A stretch of 64,000 nt of DNA from Castanea sativa (lineage: Eukaryota > Streptophyta > Magnoliopsida > Fagales > Fagaceae): assembly GCF_040712315.1 (NCBI RefSeq), contig NC_134017.1, positions 26,636,273 through 26,700,272 on the forward strand, written 5' to 3'. The notes beneath the pieces are model-generated. The model did not search any database. It saw only the letters and a program-made list of their open reading frames with translations, and was not told where the DNA came from. Position numbers and translations under genes: made by a program. Positions 23,546-36,330 of the stretch are shown piece after piece; the stretch's first letter is position 1; each line of letters opens with the position of its first letter.

Positions 23546-26500
23546 TGTTAGGTTCTAAAAGTTTAGAACAATTGGTGAACTGTGAGCACAAACTTGTCTA
23601 GATATAGATTCCTAAGTCTATAGGTTTGATTAGACAATGCTCAAGGTGATATAAGTCAAGAATTAAGAATCAAGAACATACAAGTTGCAGAAAGAAAATT
23701 TCGAAACATGCCAAGTTCGACTGATTGAAAGACAAACTCGACCGATCGAAACACGAAACACAGGTTTGCAGAATTTTAATTAAGCCCAATTGCTCATTAA
23801 GCCCATTAAGTGATTATGGTTTCAAATTTATGTTACATAGTATTTAAAGGAAACCCTAAGCTGAGTTTTGTAGAGTCTTTTGGAGGTGCTTTTATGAGAT
23901 CTAAAAGGTATTGTGCCTTCCTCTATAAAAGTCACTACCAAAAATCATTCCCATACCATTATAACCAGTAGATCTGAAGTTGCTGCAATAAGATCAACAA
24001 TTGTTGATGATCTAAACCTTCAAGGATGGTCTTGTAGTCACAAACTAGAGAGTTTGTGCTGCTAGCCCTTTGAGTGGGTTCTCAAAGTCACAAGCGTGGG
24101 TGCTTGTGTGGTGCAAATTCAAGAGAGAAGGAGTTCGTGGATTCGAAGATTACATGTGGTTGTGTCAATAAGTTACTACTAGAGGTAGCAATAGATTTAG
24201 GGTTAAATCTAATTGTAAAAAGCTTCAATTCTCTATAGTAGATTTGGTTTACCTTGAAGATAGTTAGATCAAATCCTCTCCAGGTTTTTACCTTGAAACT
24301 GTTGGTTTCATTGGTTTTCTTGAGTCATCATATCGTTATGTTCTTTATTTTCTGCTACTGTGCATGATATGATCTGTCATTCTTTAACCTGGATCTCATA
24401 ATCAACTTAAGTAATCACTTGGCTAATATATTAGGTTAAACAATCTGCTTTAAGAGTAAGAGGTTTAAACAAACAAACAAGTGGTAAAATCCAAAAACAT
24501 TGAAAATTTTCATAAAGACAAAAATATTTTATTTTGGGTCTTATTTTATTTTCCTTGAGAATTACATGAATTATGATATCTCTCTCTTGATTTAGAATTG
24601 CTTGATATTGTTGAGAAACATAGAAAGTGTATATTGCATAACTAAGTGCATGATTATTTTGAGATAAATAAAATTTTGTATGAGTATGTACTAGATTGTA
24701 CATGTACTCATGGGTTAATTAAGAAATTGATATTTCTTGTTTGTGTACCCTCTATAGCCTAGTTGAGCACTATCATGCATTGCATTTGCTTCTTTTTTTT
24801 TTTTTTTTTTGTGCTTTTTGGTTGTTGGTCATAAAAATTTTAAAAACACAAAATGATTTTATTTGTTTTGTATTACACATCTTCAAGTGTGTAATTGAGG
24901 TTGGCTTATGAAATTTTCATTTCATGACTGTGCACCTTGTTTAGCTTAGATAAGCTATTTTTCTGCACTTTGCTAGTTTGTGCTATGTTGTGCTTAAATT
25001 GTGTGAGTTGTTGATGGTTTTTAAACACATGCTCTTGATTTTGAAGTCATATTTTTTGATTGTAAGGACTAAAAGATCCTAGGAGAAAGGCATAATAATC
25101 ATCTCACCACTGTTACTCGCCAATCATGAACACATGTTTGCAAATTATAAAAGCCGTGCTCAGTAAGATGTAGCACTTGCACAACAAGATTAAACAATGT
25201 GTTAATTGTAAAAAGAATGTGAAAAGAAAAAGAAAAGCAATAAATAAATAAAAAGCTTTTACATGATTGTAAGTGTGTTTTCTAGAAGAGATGAGAGTTA
25301 TATGATATAACTCTTTAGGTAAGGGTCATCAAATAGGCCACGGCCCATAACCCGACCCAGAAACTCGACGGCCCATCAGGCTAATTGGCGGCCCGGCTTG
25401 TTATTATTGAGGCTCATGGGTAGCCCACTAGCCCAGTGGGTCAGGCCATGGGCTAGTTTTTATGCCCATAGGTACCCGGTGGGCCAGGCCAGTAGCTCAA
25501 CCCGTTGCCCAGCCCATTGGCCTAACCCATTGGCCCAGCCCAATAACTCATAATTCATAACAAAAATATATAGGAAGTATATGAAGGATTGATATTGAGA
25601 TATTATAAAGAAATTTCTTAAGAGAACTCCCTCAACCACTAAGATACTCAAAGTAATTATGCTAAACTTAGTTTACTAAATATATATTTTTCTAGTAGTC
25701 TAGCAAATTTGAATTAACCATTTTACATTTTTTTTTATTAAAGATAAAATAAAAAACTATTTAAAGCCTTAATAAAAAAAATTAAATAGGTTTCCATTGA
25801 CAAAACAAAAAATTAAATAGATTTGAATGTAAAAAAATTTGTAATTAAGTATTATATTCTTTAATTCTTTCATTTAAAAAAATAGATTGATTATTCCCTT
25901 ATAAAAAAATTGATTCTTTCCTTATAAAAATTATAAAATAATATGCTAACACAAGCCCATGGGTAGCCCATTAGGCCCAACCCGATAGCCCAAGTCACTA
26001 AAGACAAAATGGGCATTGCCCATGAGCAGGGTTATGGGCTGAGGTTTTCTCTTTCGACCCAGTTCGACCCGACCCGTTAACTAGTTAATAGCCCATTATG
26101 CCCAATCCATTGTGCCCATGAGCCAAGTAAAGATGGGTCGGGCCGACCCGACCTAGCCCATTGACGACCCTTATCTTTAGGTGATAGTCACTTTCAAACC
26201 AATGTGATTGATGATGTAAAAAATTTGTTTAATTACTGTCTACATATCACCTTTTATGTATCTCATACACTTACTCGTTGCATACACTACATGCAAATTT
26301 TTGCTAAATTTTGTACATATGATTGTGTGCTAACTAATCTGACCATCTTTAATTGCATATGAATTGATGTGTAAATGCAAATTTTTTATTTTGGTTGGGA
26401 ATTTGAAGAAAAATGTTTTAGAAGTTTAAATTTTGTGCTTTTAACTTCTTGATTGGTTTTGATATATGCATTTAAGAGGCATCATGTTTTTTTAAAATTT

Positions 26501-28300
26501 CTAGATCATGTTCATTTGCATTGAGTCATAAAAACTGCTTTCAAGTTGTTTTTCTACATAAAATTTCCAGATTTTATAGTTTTAAAATTTTTAACCGTTT
26601 TGATTGATCAAAGATCTCCCTCGACCGATCGAAAATTTGAGCTTTTGTGTTCAAAACTTTATGCCTTTCTCGATCGATGTTCAACCAATCAAAATTTTCA
26701 ATTTTCAATTTTTAAATTTTTAACCGATCAGTCTTTTCATGCATTGTACATATAGATTAGGACATACATTGCATTATTTTCTTTATCCATCTTTCATTTT
26801 TGCAGTCATATCTCTCATTGTTTTCACACATAATATGCATAAACTTTGCTAAATTAGGTACTCAACTTGATTTAAAAATTGACTGATTAATTTTTGAGTT
26901 CAGTGCATTTTAGTATATGCTATTTTTCTTGATGTGTGAACTACTGAAAATTTTAAGGATTTTTTTTAGATATGGTGGATAATACATGTGCAAATATTTT
27001 CTCTAAAACATTTAGCATGCTGAATTTTTATATCATTGAGATATATATTGTATAGTCTTAACTGATTGTGCCTAGAATGTTTGCATGCATCTGTTTATGG
27101 GTCACATAGTGTCAAGTTTGCATATATTGAAAGAGATAATATTTGTATTCATATGTATCATCTTTTTTTTTTTTGTTTGGTTTGGGTCTTTTTAGTTTTC
27201 TCCACCTCCTAAATTTTTTCCAAAATTGTTTTTCCCAAAACTTGTTTTGTTTTTCCTATTTTTATAGGGGGAGAAAGTTTTTTTTTTTAAAAAAACCTAT
27301 GAAGTTTATAAGGGAAGTTGTTGCTCTTCATAGGAGGAGTTGCCTCTATTTTCTATAGAGCTTATTTCTTTTGTGTTTCCTTGGTTCTCTATTTTATCTT
27401 ATCCTTTGTTGTGTATGTTTACCATCTACTCTTTGTTTGAGCATTTCATTTTGTACGTGAGTTTTGTCACGGATTGCCAAATAGGGAGATTGTTAGGTTC
27501 TAAAAGTTTAGAATAATTGACAAACCGTGAGCACAAACTTGTCTAGATATAGATTCCTAAGTTTATAGGTTTGATTAGACAATACTCAAGGTGATTCAAG
27601 TAAAAAATTAAGAACATACAAGCTGTAAAAAGAAAATTTTGAAACATGCAAGGTTCGACCAATTGAAACACGGGTCTGCAAAATTTTAATTAAGCCCAAC
27701 TACTCATTAAGTCCATTAAGTGATTAGGGTTTCAAATCTATTTCACATAGTATTTAAAGGAAACCCTATGCCACGTTTTGTAGAGACTTTTGGAGGTGCT
27801 CTTGTGCAATTTAAAAGGTATTGTGCCATCCTTTATCAAAGTCACTACTAGTAATCATTCTCATACCATTAGAACCGGTAGATCTGAAGTTCCTGCAACA
27901 AGATCAACAACTGTTGATGATCTAAACCTTCAAGGGTGGTCTTGGAGTCACAAATTGGAGAGTTTGTGTTGCTAAACCTGTGAGTGGGATTTCAAAGTCA
28001 CGAGCGTGGGTGCTTGTGTGGTGCAAATCCAAGAGAGAAGGAGTTCGTGGATTCGGAGCTTACATGTGGTTGTGTCAATAAGTTACTACTAGAGGTAGCA
28101 ATAGATTTAGGGTTAAATCTAATTGTAAAAAGCTTCAATTCTCTGTAGTAGATTTGGTTTACCTTGAGGATAACTAGGTCAAATTCTCCCCAAATTTTTA
28201 CCTTAAAACTGTTGGTTTAATTGGTTTTCCAGAGTCATCACTTGACTAATATATTAGGCTAAACAATCTACTTTAAGGGGTCTAAACAAACAAACAAACA
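23546..28300 (+). mobile_element. Non-autonomous copia-like LTR retrotransposon, 4.8 kb
   Basis: Two LTRs, 23546-24479 and 27491-28300, begin TGTTAGGTTCTAAAAG and end AACAAACA. AATAT flanks both outer ends (23541-23545 and 28301-28305); this is AT-rich and so weaker support than usual. Just before the 3' LTR is a polypurine tract, AAATAGGGAGAT. The same arrangement precedes the LTR at 52365. The 3.0-kb interior holds no gag, protease, RT or integrase. An 854-bp hAT element is nested at 25321-26174. The 5' LTR is about 120 bp longer near its end. Confidence 0.8.
25321..26174. mobile_element. hAT-type element nested in the LTR retrotransposon
   Basis: An exact 8-bp target duplication CTTTAGGT lies at 25313-25320 and 26175-26182. 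The ends are inverted: AAGGGTCATCAA on the left and, on the minus strand, AAGGGTCGTCAA on the right. Both ends are rich in GGCCCA/GACCCG words. The 854-bp body is AT-rich and has no transposase. Confidence 0.85.
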
Positions 28301-28539
28301 AATATATATATATATGGTTAACAAGATTGTTGATTGTGTATTGCATATATTTGAATTTTTATTGTTCAATCATCAAATTAGACCTTATATCTAATTTGAC
28401 ATTTGTAATAGTTAAAATGTGTTTTAACTTGTAAGTTGTAACAATGTTATTGAATATAACGTGTCTATGAAAAGTCACATTTTAAAGAATCTCTTAACTT
28501 TAATAGAACCATTGTTTAGTGTAGTTAAATACAACTATT

Positions 28540-28753
28540 ATCTCCTCCACTGCTACAGGGAGGCCAACAAAGCTGCTGACTCATTGGCAAAAATGGGCAG
28601 ACTGCAAGAGGAACCTATTATTTATTTTGTAACCCCCTTTCCTTGAATTTTGGATGTTTCTGCTTTTAACAGCTCAACTAGCAGTCCCTCTGTAACTAAT
28701 TCCCATATTTATGCGGTCTAGTGTTTTAATGCATCTTTGTTAACCAAAAAAAA
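28540..28753 (+). mobile_element. 5'-truncated LINE with RNase H remnant and poly-A tail
   Basis: A 13-bp target duplication AAATACAACTATT lies at 28527-28539 and 28754-28766. The insert encodes HCYREANKAADSLAKMG, which matches the C-terminal part of the RNase H domain of plant L1-type LINEs. A stop follows at 28644-28646, then a short 3' tail and an A run. Only about 214 bp of the element remain. Confidence 0.85.
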
Positions 28754-28766
28754 AAATACAACTATT

Positions 28767-29307
28767 TCTCTACTATATTGATAAATTCATTGTAAAATAT
28801 TATTAGCTTTTGCAGGGGAAGCATTCTTTATTGTGGTAATTTTGGCTTTCTTCTAAAGAAGGGTGTGGTCTATTGAGCATTGTAAGTATTTGCTACTTAA
28901 ATAATTTTTTAAATCTACAATGAGATGTTCAATTTCTACTTTGTGGTGGGTTGTTGAATTGGTGCAAGCGGGTGGATTGCGTGATGTTATAAGGTAATTT
29001 ACATATTCATATGGGAGTGTTGATTGTGTACTGTGTATATTTGGATAATTATTGTCATGATGTTTTCAATTTCTTAGGGACTTCTATTACATGATTCTTG
29101 AGAATTTTTTATTGACATATTTTAGTGTTTTAAAAAATTTTAAAGGGTTTTTATTTATTTTTATTAAATTTGAGGTGCTTGCATCAACACTCATACGTAG
29201 GTGTGACTTACCAGTTGTTTGTCCAAATTTAAATTTGGGCAAATGACTTGCAAGTCACAGGAATATGTTGATGATGTAACTCTTAGTATATGCATTAATG
29301 AAATGGT
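28767..29307. other. AT-rich DNA between LINE and Tat element
   Basis: No gene is seen. It is the left part of the DNA that the Tat element split; the right part continues at 44331 with a CACTA transposase fragment. Confidence 0.4.
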
Positions 29308-29480
29308 TGTAGAGAGGGAAAATTCCCGACCTATCACAAGCTGACACATCATACTACCAAGTCCACAAAATACAACCAATTACAAAGCGCCACGTACTGC
29401 TGCTAGGTTTTGCCATCACTATTCAGATTCCAATAGAAATTTGCCAAGTGTCATTGAAATAAAGGCATGAAACTGCATCA

Positions 29481-29600
29481 GCATGCGTAAGCGATGACAT
29501 AAGCAGCCCTGCATGCGTAAGCAATGACACAAGCAGCCCTGCACGTGTAAGCGATGATACAAGCAATCCAGCACGTGTAAGCGATGACATAAGTGGACCA
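29481..29600. repeat. Four 30-bp tandem units in U3
   Basis: Units start at 29481, 29511, 29541 and 29571. The first two open GCATGCGTAAGC; the last two open GCACGTGTAAGC, so they carry the CACGTG G-box core. Each goes on to GATGA/AATGA, then CAAGC or TAAG. The 3' LTR carries the same four units at 43543-43662. Tandem units here could act as retrotransposon enhancers; that is inference. Confidence 0.85.
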
Positions 29601-29665
29601 ATTAGGCTGTGACAAGTGTCACCAATCAGACTCCGCCACGTGTCGCTCACCCACCCCTAAACTCC

Positions 29666-29674
29666 TATAAATAG
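29666..29674 (+). promoter_or_regulatory. LTR TATA box
   Basis: TATAAATAG follows the CCACGTGT motif by about 22 bp and precedes the presumed transcription start of the element. The copy in the 3' LTR is at 43728-43736. Confidence 0.7.
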
Positions 29675-30266
29675 AAGTCTTCCTAAGACATTTAGGAGGA
29701 CAGAGAGAAGGAAGAAGATATCTTGAGTTCAGAAATCCAGAAGCTCTGCCGGAACCAAACCCCAAAGCCTCCAAGAATTTCAAGAACTTCAACCTCGAAT
29801 ACAGACAACATTCGAAGCAAAATCATCCAAACTACTCGTCCAGGTCTCAAAGGTCACTAGAATCAAGCTCAAAAGCCTCCAAAAACCTCAACAAACCATA
29901 AATCAACGAAACTCTACGGAATCAAGCCTCTAAAGCATCGAAGAATTTCCACCACAAAACTTCAAACACGAAGAACACGAAGAACAAAGAATTTCTAACA
30001 AGCTCATAGCCAGAGATTCATTGTAATTCCGTTTCAAAGATCTTCGATCCATTCCTCAGCCAAATTGAAGGATATCTTGTGTTCAAATCAAAATCACATT
30101 ACCACAATTCCAATCAATAAATCTTTCAAGGAGATCGAATCAGAGGATCACTCTTTTGTAATTACAGAGAATTGTACCACATATTCATCAATACAAATTC
30201 ACATTTGTGAAACTATTTTACTTGTTTGATTTATTTCGAACTAAGAAATTAGTCGTCTACAAATTC

Positions 30267-30285
30267 TGGCACGCCCGGTGGGACC
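30267..30285 (+). other. Primer-binding site
   Basis: TGGCACGCCCGGTGGGACC begins five bases after the 5' LTR. TGG at this place is the usual pairing site for a tRNA 3' CCA. Which tRNA was not determined. Confidence 0.65.
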
Positions 30286-30346
30286 TCTTTGCCTCTCATC
30301 TCTTTCTCCTTCAAAAGAAAAGAAATTCGATCTGCTACTAGCTTCG

Positions 30347-32100
30347 ATGGCTTCTAACAAGAATGCTCAAAAATCGGTGATGGATGCTTCCGTTGCGGAT
30401 GATTATGTCGGCCCAATCACTCGTAGTCGATCCAAAGCTCTTGATCAACCGCAACCCCAATCAACCAAAGAAAGCAAGCTTCATAATATCATCTCTCTAG
30501 ACTTTCTTGCAAAAAGGAAAGCTACCGCTAAGGATTCATCTGTCACGAAGGATTTTGAGATCAATGATGAATCATCCCCAACAAAGACCTTTTCTATCAA
30601 CTCTTCACCCGTGATGAGAAGCCTAAGGAACAAAATGCCTTTGACTCATCCTGTCTCATCGTTTTCTCCATCATATCTAGAGGTCATGCCAGTAATGATG
30701 ACCAACACCTCTACTCTGGAAGAAAAGATGGCTGAAATGGAACAAAGGGTCACCCTTCTCACAAAAGCACTTGAAGATAAGGATGTCCAAATTGCAACCC
30801 TGATGAACAAACTGGAAGTCCAAGATTCGGGTGAATCAAATCTAGACCTTGAGCACCCTCCTGGCTTTACCTTGAAGGGAGAAAATGCTAGGGGTGATAA
30901 GGGAAAAGGAGGTGAAGGCACTTCTCAACAAGGACATTCCACCTCAATGGCCTCGATATCTGTCCAACAACTGCAGGACATGATAACGAACACCATACGA
31001 GCACAATATGGAGGTTCTTCTACACATTCTCTTATATATTCAAAACCTTATACGAAGCGTATTGACAATATGAGAATGCCAAATAGGTATCAACCCCCCA
31101 AGTTCTTGCAATTCGATGGCAAGGGAAACCCTAAGCAACACGTTGCTCACTCTGTAGAAACCTGTGAGAACGCAGGGACTCAAGGAGGCCTCTTTGTAAA
31201 GCAGTTTGTTCGTTCACTAAAAGGGAATGCCTTTGATTGATATACAGATTTGGAACCTGAGTCAATTGATAGTTGGGATCAGTTGGAAAGGGAGTTCCTT
31301 AACCGGTTTTACAGCACGCGCCGCACAGTAAGTATGATGGAGCTTACCAATACTAAGCAGTGGAAAGACGAACCCGTTGTTGACTACATCAATCGGTGGC
31401 ATTCTTTGAGTTTAGATTGTAAGGATAGACTGTCTGAAATATCTGTTGTAGAAATGTGCATCCAAGGCATGCATTGGGGACTTCTGTACATCCTACAAGA
31501 GGTAAAGCCTCGAACATTCAAAGAATTGGCAACTCGTGCGTATGACATGGAATTGAGTATCTCTTGCCATGAAAATCTGAAACCTCCCGTACCTGAAGAA
31601 AAGAAAGAAAGGCGAGAAATAAGGAAAAATGAAAGGAATACGAAAAGTAATGTCAAACACTCCATGAATGTCAACCCTGCCCCAGTCAAAATTTCAACGG
31701 GAAATGTAAAGGCTAACGAGAAGAGGCCTGAGGGAGGCCAACGACGCGAGACGCGTCGTTCATCACTCAAGGAATGGGAACAAAAGGTGTATCCTTTCCT
31801 TGACGCTGATATACCCGAAATGCTAGAACAACTGCTCAACTTGAAATTAATTGAATTGCCAGAATGCAAACGACCGGAAGAAGTAGGAAAGGTTGATGAC
31901 CCGAACTATTGTAAGTATCATCGCATCATAAGTCATCCGATCCAAAAATGCTTTGTTCTTAAAGAACTCATCATGAAGCTAGCCAAGGAAAGGAAAATCG
32001 ACTTAGATGTTAATGATGTTGCTCAGTCAAACCTTGTAACATTTGCTTACGAGTCGCCTAGTTGCAAGTCTCCAACTACTAAGCAGAGGGCGAATACCAC
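30347..32100 (+). pseudogene. gag: gag of the Tat element, interrupted by a nonsense codon
   Basis: Gag forms the particle that packages element RNA. The first ATG in the long frame is at 30347 (ATGGCTTCTAAC). The N-terminal part is basic and Ser/Pro-rich, with a PITRSRSK motif, and a coiled-coil-like heptad stretch (EEKMAEMEQRVTLLTKALED) at about 30720-30780. The retrotrans_gag region runs from about 31060 to 31560. Motifs such as FLNRFYSTRR and DYINRWHSLSLDC are visible. A TGA at 31238-31240 falls inside this domain at a usually conserved aromatic site, after NAFD; the frame then continues without shift. Farther on, CKYH...KC at about 31907-31950 is a Cys/His cluster in place of a classic CCHC knuckle. 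Confidence 0.85.
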
Positions 32101-32739
32101 GTTCATCCGATTTGGTTCTTTGGAACCTGTTCAACTTCAGCTCTCACAAAAAGCATCTGATTATAACTCAAATGATGATAAAAAGTCAACAATGGATGAG
32201 GAAGAGGGTTGGACGTTGGTTACTCGTAAGAGATGGAAGAAGAGACGAGTATTCCCTCTTCATTTGATCACCCAAGAATCCAGAAAAGCACAAAACCAAA
32301 TTCAGCCGCAGTCAAGGAGAAAGAATGATAAAAGGAAAGAAAGACTAAGAACGGAAATGTGTGATGATTCGGCACAAACCCAAAAATTTCGAAGTCTTGT
32401 CACATTGGAAGAATTTTTCCCCATAAAATTCTTTCAAAACAAGTCAGCGGAGGCTGTTCACACGGTCTCTCGTTGTGAAGTTGATGAAAAACAAAAAGGT
32501 GTTGACCATGGTAGTTCAAATGAGACTTTGTCGTCTTTAGAACAACTCAAATCTCAGGTTGATAAAGTTGAACCCTCGCAATCCTCCACCTCACCGAAAG
32601 AAGGGATCATCCAAGCTCTTGAAGAGCCAAAGATTTACACTCCTTGTACCAATACACTTCAACAAACACAGGAATGTTTCGCGTGCTCTCCAGACTTGAC
32701 TTTCACTGACGAGGATCTATTGTTAGGCCCTAAGCCTCA

Positions 32740-33090
32740 CAATCGTCCACTATATGTCTCTGGTTATGCTCGTGAACAAAAGATTGATCGCATTCTCATT
32801 GATGGAGGTTCAGTTATTAATATACTACCGAAAATGACAATGAGACGACTTGGTCTTGCTATGGAGGAATTATCACACAGTCGCTTGGTCATACAAGGTT
32901 TTAACCAAGGAGGACAACGCGCCATCGGCATGATACACTTGGAGTTAATTATTGGAGAATTGACAAGCAATGTTTTGTTCCATGTCATTGATGCCAAAAC
33001 AACCTACAACATGTTGTTAGGACGTCCATGGATCCATGGGAACGGAATAGTGCCGTCAACTTTGCACCAAGGTTTCAAGTATCCTCAAGG
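32740..33090 (+). pseudogene. pro: Aspartic protease region of the Tat element
   Basis: The retroviral-type protease cuts the polyprotein. The catalytic-loop motif is IDGGS (codons of DGGS at 32801-32812), the Tat-group version of D-S/T-G. It is followed by INILP and, about 70 residues later, by LLGRPWIHG (about 33016-33042). This part has no stop codon. Between protease and RT (about 33090-34430) is a long linker. It includes a Gly-patch-like stretch around GYDFSKQSGLGK (about 33670-33710), as seen in some Tat and Ogre elements. Confidence 0.8.
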
Positions 33091-34429
33091 TGGAATAAAG
33101 AAAGTCGATGCCGACTTGAAGCCTTTTTCTGAAACTGAAGCTCACTTTGCTGACGCGAAGTTTTATGTAGAAGATGATATCCCTAATGAAGTTCTCCCAG
33201 TTGAAGTCCCGTCCATGAAAAGCAAGCAGGGTGAAAAGAAGCATGTTAAATTCATCACTAGAAAGGACATTCCTTCCCCAAAGGAAGATCCACGATATGG
33301 GAATAACCAGTCTAGTGAGTCTACTAGCAATTCAGAGAGAGCGGATGAAAGTTTTACGCCTTCCAATAACCCTCCATTCCTCCGTTATGTACCATTGTCA
33401 CGCCGCAAAAACGGACAATCACCATTCACGGAATGCCTTCAATCTACAATGGACATGCGAAGACCTCCTACAAAGCTCACGATGAAGGATGTAGCCATGT
33501 TGAAAGAAAATCATGTACTGCCTTTAACTTCATCCACAAATCCTTTGCCCTCAAAGCTACTAAATAGATTCGTGAGGTCTTCACAAAGTCTGACAGAGCA
33601 TGGTATTCTACCAAGTAAACGGACGAAAGAATGGTTTGACCCAAAGGCATATAGGCTATTAGCCAAAGCAGGCTATGATTTCTCAAAACAGAGCGGCCTA
33701 GGGAAACTAATTCTAGAAGCCACCGGAGAAAAGATGAACGGCCTTAGTAAAACGCAAGGGAAAATGCGACTTGAAGGGCATGAAATTCCTATCCCAAAGA
33801 CCGGAATAGGTTATACTCCAGAACCACCAGCTCAAATATGGATCAATAAAAGAAGCAATGCTTCAAGTTCTCAATACATAACAGTAGAGGTTGATGAAAG
33901 TTCGAATCAAAGAAAAGATCACTCTTCATCACGCATCTCAGTTTTCGATCGCATTAAGGCTTCATCGTCACGAATTACAGTGTTCGACAGGTTGAATACG
34001 GCTTGTTTAACGCAAAGTCGGGATACTTTTGCATGTGGATCAGTCTTTAATCGATTGGGGGCAACAAAAAGGCCCATTGATACTTGTTCTCAAAGCTCAA
34101 TAAACTTTGAGGACCAAAAGGAGGAGAAAGCTAATGATGAGATACGTAGTAGTATTCCTTCACGCATGAAGCGTAACTCTATCTTGGATATCAGCACTGA
34201 AGGAGCTCTCAAAGTCAAAAGGCGAACGATTGTACACACAAGTCAGTCACTCGTCCACAATGAGCAAATTGAAGAAGTATCATCCTCGTTTCATATTACA
34301 GTAGAAGAAGATATACTGTCAGATGATGAAGCCGCAAAGAATGAGGTCGATGAAGCTCCCCTAGCCTTGGAAGATGGAGTACAGGCTACAGTTGATGAAC
34401 TTAAAGAGATCAATTTAGGAACTACTGAA

Positions 34430-35880
34430 GAACCTCGACCAACTTTCATCAATGCCCTTCTCACTCCTGCAGAAGAAGAAGGATACCTCCAGCTCTTGGT
34501 AGAATATAAAGATGTGTTTGCTTGGACTTACAAAGAAATGCCTGGGCTCAATCCAAGTATTGCTTTACACCATTTGGCAGTAAAGAAGGGCGTGCACCCA
34601 GTAAAACAAGCTTAAAGACGCTTTCGGCCGGAGCTTATCCCTCAAATAGAAACTGAGGTCAATAAGCTAATTGAGGCAGGCTTCATCCGTGAAATACAGT
34701 ATCTGGAGTGGATTGCTAATATCGTCCCTGTCAAAAAGAAGAATGGACAAATCCAGGTGTGCGTTGACTTCCGTGATCTGAACAATGCATGTCCCAAGGA
34801 TGATTTTCCGTTGCCTATCACTGAAATCATGGTTGACGCCACTACTGGTCATGAAGCCTTATATTTCATGGATGGCTCTTCTGGTTACCACCAAATTCGA
34901 ATGAATCCAAAGGATGAAGAGTTCACAGCTTTTCGTACCCCTAAAGGTATTTACTGTTACAAAGTAATGCCTTTTGGATTAAAGAATTCTGGTGCTACTT
35001 ATCAACGAGCCATGCAAAAGATCTTTGATAATGTACTTCATAAGTATGTGGAGTGTTATGTCGATGATCTGGTGGTTAAAACAAAAAGGAGGGAAGACCA
35101 TCTGGTAGATTTGCGATCCGTGTTCAACCGCTTAAGAAAATATCAGCTTAAAATGAACCCTCGCAAATGCGCTTTCGGCGTAACATTCGGGAAATTTCTT
35201 GGTTTCATTGCGAGGCACCGCGGTATTGAAATTGACCAGTCCAAAATTGAAGCTATCCAGAAAATGCCAGAGCCCAAGAACCTGCGAGAACTTAGAGGTT
35301 TGTAAGGAAAACTAGCTTACATACGACGATTTATTTCAAACTTAGCAGGTCGATGTCAACCTTTCAATAGATTAATGAAGAAGGATGCACACTTTAAATG
35401 GGATGAGGCTTGTAGCAATGCTTTTGCGCGCATCAAAAGATACTTGCTTAATCCTCCAGTTTTAGGTGCTCCTATCCTTGGAAAGCCTTTGGTGTTGTAC
35501 ATTGCGGCACAAGAAAGGTCTCTAGGTGCTCTTATGGCACAAGAAAATAAAGAAGGGAAAGAAAGAGCCCTTTATTATTTAAGTCGGACGCTCAATGGAG
35601 CTGAATTAAATTATTCTCCTATTGAAAAGATGTGCCTCGCTCTTTTCTTTGCCATAGACAAACTGGAGCACTACATGCAAGCACATACGGTCCGTTTGAT
35701 AGCAAAGGTGGACCCAATTAAATATGTCCTCTCCAGGCCAGTGGTTTCGAGTCGCATAGCTCGATGGGTAGTCTTGCTGCAACAAGACGACCTTGCATAT
35801 GTTCCGCAAAAAGCTATCAAAGGACAAGTATTGGCAGATTTCTTAGCTGATCACCCAGTTCCATCTGATTGGGAGTTCTC
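34430..35880 (+). pseudogene. pol: Reverse transcriptase and first RNase H of the Tat element
   Basis: RT copies the element RNA; RNase H removes the RNA strand. Order and motifs: PTFINALLTP at the start, VCVDFRDLNNACPKDDFPLP at about 34757-34816, FMDGSSGYHQI at about 34866, TAFRTPKG, MPFGLKNSGATYQ, and the catalytic YVDD at 35057-35068. The RNase H region starts near 35375 (HFKWDEACSNAF), followed by LYIAAQERSLGALMAQE and LARWV-like motifs. Two TAA codons interrupt it, at 34613-34615 just before the RT core and at 35303-35305 just after it, both without frameshift. The element therefore cannot make an intact polyprotein from this copy. Confidence 0.9.
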
Positions 35881-35929
35881 TGATGATTTCCCAGACGAAG
35901 ATGTGTTTTACATTGAAGTAATGCCACCA

Positions 35930-36330
35930 TGGATGATGTTCTTCGATGGGGCTGCACGTCAAGAAGGAGCGAGGGCAGGTGTAGTGTTTGTTTCTCCACA
36001 ACGACAAATACTTCTATATTCGTTCTCATTAAGCGAACTTTGCTCTAACAATGTAGCCGAATATCAAGCATTGATCATTGGCCTACAAATGGCCATTGAA
36101 ATCGGCATATCGCAACTCGAGATCTTTGGGGATTCCAAATTAATTATCAACCAAATCTTGGAGCAGTATGATGTCAAGAAAGAGGACCTTGTCCCTTATT
36201 GCAAATATGCGAAGAAATTGCTCACAAATTTTGAGGCAATTACATTGGAGCATATACCGAGGAAGGAGAATAGACAGGCTGATGTTTTAGCTAATTTGGC
36301 TACCACCTTAGCATTATCCCAAGAAGAGAC
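35930..36330 (+). pseudogene. Second RNase H-like domain (aRNH type) of the Tat element
   Basis: A second RNase H-like fold follows the first, a hallmark of the Tat lineage. Visible are FFDGAARQEGARAGVVF at about 35938 (first Asp), NNVAEYQALIIGL (Glu), IFGDSKLI (Asp) and HIPRKENRQADVLANLA (last acidic site). All four active-site positions appear kept. The domain itself has no stop. Confidence 0.85.

Larger units (their letters stand above)
29308..30261 (+). repeat. 5' LTR of the Tat element
   Basis: The presumed U3 holds four tandem 30-bp units at 29481-29600 and a G-box-like CCACGTGT at 29636-29643. A TATA box, TATAAATAG, lies at 29666-29674. AATAAA at 30116-30121 is a possible polyadenylation signal in R. 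It ends TCTACA. Confidence 0.92.

Noticed and set aside
31384..31869. 161-codon open frame on the minus strand inside gag
   Set aside because: It is the antisense shadow of the gag coding frame and matches nothing recognisable; the sense frame has clear gag motifs.
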